DNA from: a virus
DNA: 48,940 bases
Virus record (IMG/VR): IMGVR_UViG_3300044701_000487
Coordinates: 1-48,940 of that record
Direction: 5' to 3' (one strand)
Position numbers and translations under genes: made by a program. The notes under the pieces are model-generated. The model saw only the letters and a program-made list of their open reading frames with translations, was not told the DNA's origin and did no database searches. Positions 46,097 through 48,940 of this stretch are shown here, piece after piece; position 1 is the first letter of the stretch; every line of letters begins with the position of its first letter.

Positions 46097-47259
46097 TGGC
46101 TGACCGCAAGATTACAGATCTAACCAGCCTGACAGCACCGGCAACGGGTGATCTGCTGCCGATTGTTGACGTATCAGAAGCTGCCAACGTCGATAAAAAC
46201 AAGAAAATCACGTTTGGTGCGATGTTTCGCGCCTTGCCTGATGGCACGCAGGGTGCCCCTTCAGTCGGGTGGTTGAGTGACAACGGCATCACCGGCTTTT
46301 ACCGCACCAGCACAAATGAAATCGGCATTAGCGCTAACTCGGCTTACCTAGCCAAATTCACCACAGCAGGCTTCCAGCTTGGTACAGGTACAGCTGCCGC
46401 TCAGTTGCATTTGTTCAGCACTGATACGACTGATCAGGTCATCATTGAGAACACAGATGCTGGGCTTGATACAGCGCCTGATCTGGTGCTCTATCGCAAC
46501 TCGGCATCACCTGCTGCAAACGACAACCTCGGCAACATTGAGTTTCGCGGCAAAGATGACGGCGGCAATGCTCATGCTTATGCGCAGATCACTGCTGGCA
46601 TCCAAACCACCACTAACGCATCGGAAGATGGCATCCTCGATTTAATGTCCTCTGCCTCTGGCACGACTGCAAGCAGGATTCGTCTTTATGGCTCATATGT
46701 TGGTGTTGGTGAAGCGGCCCCTGCATATCCGCTGCATCTCACCACAAGCCTGACTGGTACAGCCCTACAACTTGAATGCAACGCTGTTGATGCCGCCAGT
46801 GGCGCTGATATCACGCTGTATCACCACCGCAACGATGCAGCTGGTGTAGCGGATGACATCATCAGCACCGTTTTCTATCGCGGCAAAAACGACAACGCCA
46901 CGCCTGGTGATATTGACTATGCCGCTGTTGAGGGCAGCATTGCTGATCCGACTGATACCGCAGAAATCGGCAGGCTTAAGTTCCAAGTCCAGACTGCAGG
47001 CACACTCACTACGCAGTTTGAAATCGAGGGTGACACGCTTGGTTTCTTCGGCACCACTGCAGCAGCACAACCTGCAGCCATTGCTGATATCACCACAAGC
47101 GCAACCACAGGCACACTGCCCACGCCTAATGGGTCGGTCACGATTGCTGATGCTGCAGCACCCACAGTGGATGAGCTGCTTGAGTATTGCGTAGAACTTG
47201 AAGCTAAACTCGAATCTGCGCTCGCAGCGCTTCGTACCCTCGGCTTGATTGCAACCTGA
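46096..47259 (+). CDS. Tail fibre protein
   Basis: A 387-residue protein: ADRKITDLTSLTAPATGDLL, PIVDVSEAANVDKNKKITFG is a common fibre N-terminus that also appears in shortened form in the genes at 8511 and 48004. The body has repeated beta modules (GFYRTSTNEIGISANSAYLA, TAAAQLHLFSTDTTDQVIIE, EDGILDLMSSASGTTASRIR). A C-terminal trimeric helix (VDELLEYCVELEAKLESALA) ends the chain. It has no S74 chaperone. Confidence 0.82.
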   Translation: MADRKITDLTSLTAPATGDLLPIVDVSEAANVDKNKKITFGAMFRALPDGTQGAPSVGWLSDNGITGFYRTSTNEIGISANSAYLAKFTTAGFQLGTGTAAAQLHLFSTDTTDQVIIENTDAGLDTAPDLVLYRNSASPAANDNLGNIEFRGKDDGGNAHAYAQITAGIQTTTNASEDGILDLMSSASGTTASRIRLYGSYVGVGEAAPAYPLHLTTSLTGTALQLECNAVDAASGADITLYHHRNDAAGVADDIISTVFYRGKNDNATPGDIDYAAVEGSIADPTDTAEIGRLKFQVQTAGTLTTQFEIEGDTLGFFGTTAAAQPAAIADITTSATTGTLPTPNGSVTIADAAAPTVDELLEYCVELEAKLESALAALRTLGLIAT

Positions 47260-47396
47260 TGGCTGTAAAGGCTAAAACCGGCACCGGTCGGCTGGATCAT
47301 CAAGCAGGCCCACCCAAGACAACGCGCCAAGGGTTTGGCCAGCGTTCACGGCCACGTCGTCGCGGCAAAAAACCCCTGCGTGGACAGGGGCGCTAA
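47259..47396 (+). CDS. Small basic cyanophage-type protein
   Basis: A 45-residue protein, overlapping the fibre stop by one base (TGATG). Sequence elements PGPP-like AGPPKTTRQGFGQ and SRPRRRGKKPLRGQGR match a tiny, very basic protein I associate with marine cyanophages, near fibre or structural genes. The role is unknown; charge suggests nucleic-acid or virion-surface binding. This gene is one of the better hints for a cyanobacterial host. Confidence 0.7.
   Translation: MAVKAKTGTGRLDHQAGPPKTTRQGFGQRSRPRRRGKKPLRGQGR
47367..47390 (-). terminator. Terminator-like hairpin on the minus strand
   Basis: Read leftward: CCCCTG-TCCACG-CAGGGG followed by six T. It is a good rho-independent shape but lies within the coding region of the small basic protein and no leftward gene is seen to its right. 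It could block antisense transcription or be a by-product of the GKKPLRGQGR codons. Confidence 0.4.
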
Positions 47397-47417
47397 TCTG
47401 TACCAAGGAGGTGCGTC

Positions 47418-47756
47418 ATGGCAATTTCACCCGGCACTTACAACATCAGCTTGCAACGTCGGGCGGATTACAGCATTACGCTGCAGTTCAAAGACAGCAA
47501 CGATACTGCCATCAACTTGACTGGCTGGACTGTTGCCGCACAAGCATGGAACCAAGGGCGCACCACAAAATACGCTGACTTTGCCGTTACTTATACCAAT
47601 CGCAGCACTGGTACTGTCGCCATTGCATTGACCGACGAACAAACTGCAACACTACCAAATGAAGCGTATTACGACGTACTTTTAACTAACGGAAGTGGGC
47701 TTAAAGAGTATTACCTTGAGGGCGTTATTTATGTCAGCGAGGGCTATACAGCATGA
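47418..47756 (+). CDS. Virion structural or fibre-associated protein
   Basis: A 112-residue protein with a strong ribosome binding site (AAGGAGG). Sequence: MAISPGTYNISLQRRADYSI, TLQFKDSNDTAINLTGWTVA, GTVAIALTDEQTATLPNEAY and YYLEGVIYVSEGYTA. The pattern (LxRGDTxxxxxxxxDssG-x-DLTGWTxxxQxr) is that of a baseplate-proximal beta-sandwich (BppU-N-like) and of small cyanophage structural proteins. It may attach fibres. Confidence 0.7.
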   Translation: MAISPGTYNISLQRRADYSITLQFKDSNDTAINLTGWTVAAQAWNQGRTTKYADFAVTYTNRSTGTVAIALTDEQTATLPNEAYYDVLLTNGSGLKEYYLEGVIYVSEGYTA

Positions 47757-48001
47757 CAACAGTTAATGTCAGTGCCGTTAGTAACACGGTTGTCGTCACA
47801 GAAAACGGCGGCAGTACAGTCGTTACTGTTCCGGTCACAAATACTGTTACTGCTATTACAGAGGGTCCTCAAGGTCCATCTGGTATTGCCGCTGGTGCAT
47901 TGCCTACCGGAGGTAATCCGGGCAATATTTTGATAAAACAAACAAACGCTAACTACGATGCAGACTGGACCGCTACACTTGATGGAGGAACGTTTAACTA
48001 G
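47753..48001 (+). CDS. Short collagen-like fibre linker protein
   Basis: An 82-residue Val/Thr-rich beta protein (TVNVSAVSNTVVVTENGGST), followed by a collagen-type EGPQGPSG turn and the end NANYDADWTATLDGGTFN. The last seven residues, LDGGTFN, and the spacing to the next gene are the same as in the unrelated gene at 8065-8508. It is probably a structural linker. ATGA overlap with the gene before. Confidence 0.65.
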   Translation: MTTVNVSAVSNTVVVTENGGSTVVTVPVTNTVTAITEGPQGPSGIAAGALPTGGNPGNILIKQTNANYDADWTATLDGGTFN

Positions 48002-48003
48002 CC

Positions 48004-48459
48004 ATGGCACGCCTTCAACTTAAGCGCGGCCTAAAGACTAACCTACCTACCACTGGGATGCTGGCTGGTGAGCCGCACGTCACCACAGACCGTGGCACGC
48101 TGCATGTCGCCACTGATGCAACCACCAAACTGCCGGTGGTGCCTGCAATTGATGATCTCACCACGCTGGGCAGCGTCAGCGGTGCCGATGATCTGATCCT
48201 GATTCACGATGCCAGCGAGACCAGCGGGCAGAAAGAAAAGAAGATTACTTTCAACGATTTCAAAACCGCACTCAATATCCCGCCATCTAGCACTGATGAA
48301 AAAGTTGCCGTGGTGAGTGGCGGCACCGCTGGTTACATCTGGGGCACCGATGGCACTGACGGCGTAATTCGTCTCAACAGCAGCCTGAGTTGGACGAAAG
48401 ATGCTGGCAATGGCTTTGTCACCATTGCAGTTAACACCGTAGACGGCGGTACGTTCTGA
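48004..48459 (+). CDS. Tail fibre or appendage protein, copy 2
   Basis: A 151-residue protein nearly identical to the product of 8511-8966. Differences include KTNLPTT for KANLPTT, NDFKTALNIPPSS for NSFKSALNIPATS and VNTVDGG for VETVDGG. Most DNA differences are silent, so both copies are under protein-level selection or have diverged recently. It is the natural continuation of the tail-fibre operon. Confidence 0.75.
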   Translation: MARLQLKRGLKTNLPTTGMLAGEPHVTTDRGTLHVATDATTKLPVVPAIDDLTTLGSVSGADDLILIHDASETSGQKEKKITFNDFKTALNIPPSSTDEKVAVVSGGTAGYIWGTDGTDGVIRLNSSLSWTKDAGNGFVTIAVNTVDGGTF

Positions 48460-48460
48460 A

Positions 48461-48940
48461 ATGCCACGTAACGCAAAGATCATCATTCGCAACGGCACTA
48501 CAACGCCGAGTGCTGGTGATTTTGACTTAGGCGAACCGGCGTGGGACAAGTCAAACGACAAGTTCTACATCAAGGACACTGCCGGTACGATGGTGCCGAT
48601 CAACGCCGCCAACTACCAAGAGTTCACCAGTAGCGGCACTTGGACTAAGCCCGCTGGCGTGACGATGGTTTATGTGGAGTGTGTTGGCGGTGGTGGTGGC
48701 GGCGGTTCAGGACGCCGTGGTGCTGCAGGGGCTGTGCGAACTGGCGGTGGCGGCGGCGCTGGCGCTCGATTCAGCTCACGCTGGTTTCCGGCATCACTGG
48801 CAGGATCTACGGAGACGGTCACTGTTGGTGCCGGTGGGAGTGGAGGCGCAGCCATAACTACTAATGACACAAACGGAGCCAATGGCAGCAATGGAGGTTC
48901 ATCATCATTTGGCAGCCTTGTTGTTGCAATGAGAGGCAAC
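48461..48940 (+). CDS. Glycine-rich tail fibre, copy 2 (partial, runs off the window)
   Basis: The first 160 residues of a copy of the protein at 8968-9933 (PRNAKIIIRNGTTTPSAGDF, then EFTSSGTWTKPAGVTMVYVE and the Gly-rich region). The last 250 bases are almost identical to copy 1, with a Thr-Glu-Thr for Thr-Val-Thr change at 48811-48816. The gene is incomplete only because the window stops. Confidence 0.8.
   Translation, partial: MPRNAKIIIRNGTTTPSAGDFDLGEPAWDKSNDKFYIKDTAGTMVPINAANYQEFTSSGTWTKPAGVTMVYVECVGGGGGGGSGRRGAAGAVRTGGGGGAGARFSSRWFPASLAGSTETVTVGAGGSGGAAITTNDTNGANGSNGGSSSFGSLVVAMRGN

Larger units (their letters stand above)
47983..48940 (+). repeat. Long direct repeat, copy 2 (fibre module, runs off the window)
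   Basis: Second copy of 8490-9447, with constant 39493-nt offset and no gaps. It is interrupted only by the window end. Confidence 0.9.

Noticed and set aside
1-48940. CRISPR array, tRNA, integrase or attachment site
   Set aside because: No regularly spaced repeats, no cloverleaf-capable tRNA ends and no tyrosine or serine recombinase motifs were found on reading both strands. I cannot exclude a diverged attachment site at the ends.

Overview
The window is double-stranded tailed-phage DNA from end to end (free phage or prophage). No ribosomal RNA, tRNA, CRISPR array, insertion sequence, integrase or ordinary host gene was recognised. A cyanobacterial (Synechococcus-type) host is my best guess. 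The reasons are a 45-residue basic protein of a kind I associate with cyanophages (47259-47396), a small holin-like gene of similar flavour (10493-10633), and many genes without a good Shine-Dalgarno sequence. This host call is inference.

Layout. (A) 195-8508, rightward and by eye GC-rich: a lambda-type head and packaging cluster (Nu1-like small terminase, GpA-type large terminase, gpW-like joiner, lambda-type portal, fused prohead protease/major capsid protein, a beta-propeller glycosidase-like protein, gpFII-like joiner). It has no tail genes. (B) 8511-12445, rightward: two fibre genes, small genes, an XhlA-like protein, a holin-like gene with a candidate -1 frameshift, a two-domain endolysin and a dCTP deaminase/dUTPase-like enzyme, closed by a clear terminator. 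(C) 12509-21321, mostly leftward: about 25 small, tightly overlapping early genes. They include a Rad52/Sak-like annealing protein, a RusA resolvase, a PD-(D/E)XK exonuclease, ribbon-helix-helix and HTH proteins, and a replication-initiator-like protein with an AT-rich internal stretch. (D) 21553-48001, rightward: a second, unrelated and complete siphovirus morphogenesis cluster (TerS, TerL, DUF4055-type portal, MuF-like head protein, scaffold, capsid, connectors, two tail-tube paralogues, frameshifted tail chaperone, tape measure, lambda M-L-K-I-J-like tip genes, fibres). (E) 47983-48940: an ungapped second copy of the first part of region B, offset by exactly 39493 nt. The stretch 8511-48003 therefore looks like one complete circularly permuted phage genome, and region A is an alternative head module joined at the fibre genes. 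That join could be tandem prophages, mosaicism, a tailless satellite or an assembly chimera.

The most striking system is in the MuF-like gene (26105-28222). It carries a 271-residue intein (27104-27916) inserted exactly at the conserved H-x-N-C-R motif. The intein has no endonuclease domain in the sense reading. The complementary strand of the intein carries a 249-codon open frame (27107-27856, minus strand) encoding an HTH plus Vsr-like (EDxHD-type) nuclease. Its stop codon lies opposite intein codon 2, and it is in exact codon register with the sense frame. This looks like an intein whose homing endonuclease is encoded antisense through the splicing domain itself.

Other points of note: a palindromic element, GGGGTATACYCC, sits in four promoters of the early region and probably marks one phage regulon. 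There are two candidate programmed -1 frameshifts, a tandem triplet of small beta-rich structural paralogues, and a duplicated tail-tube gene.
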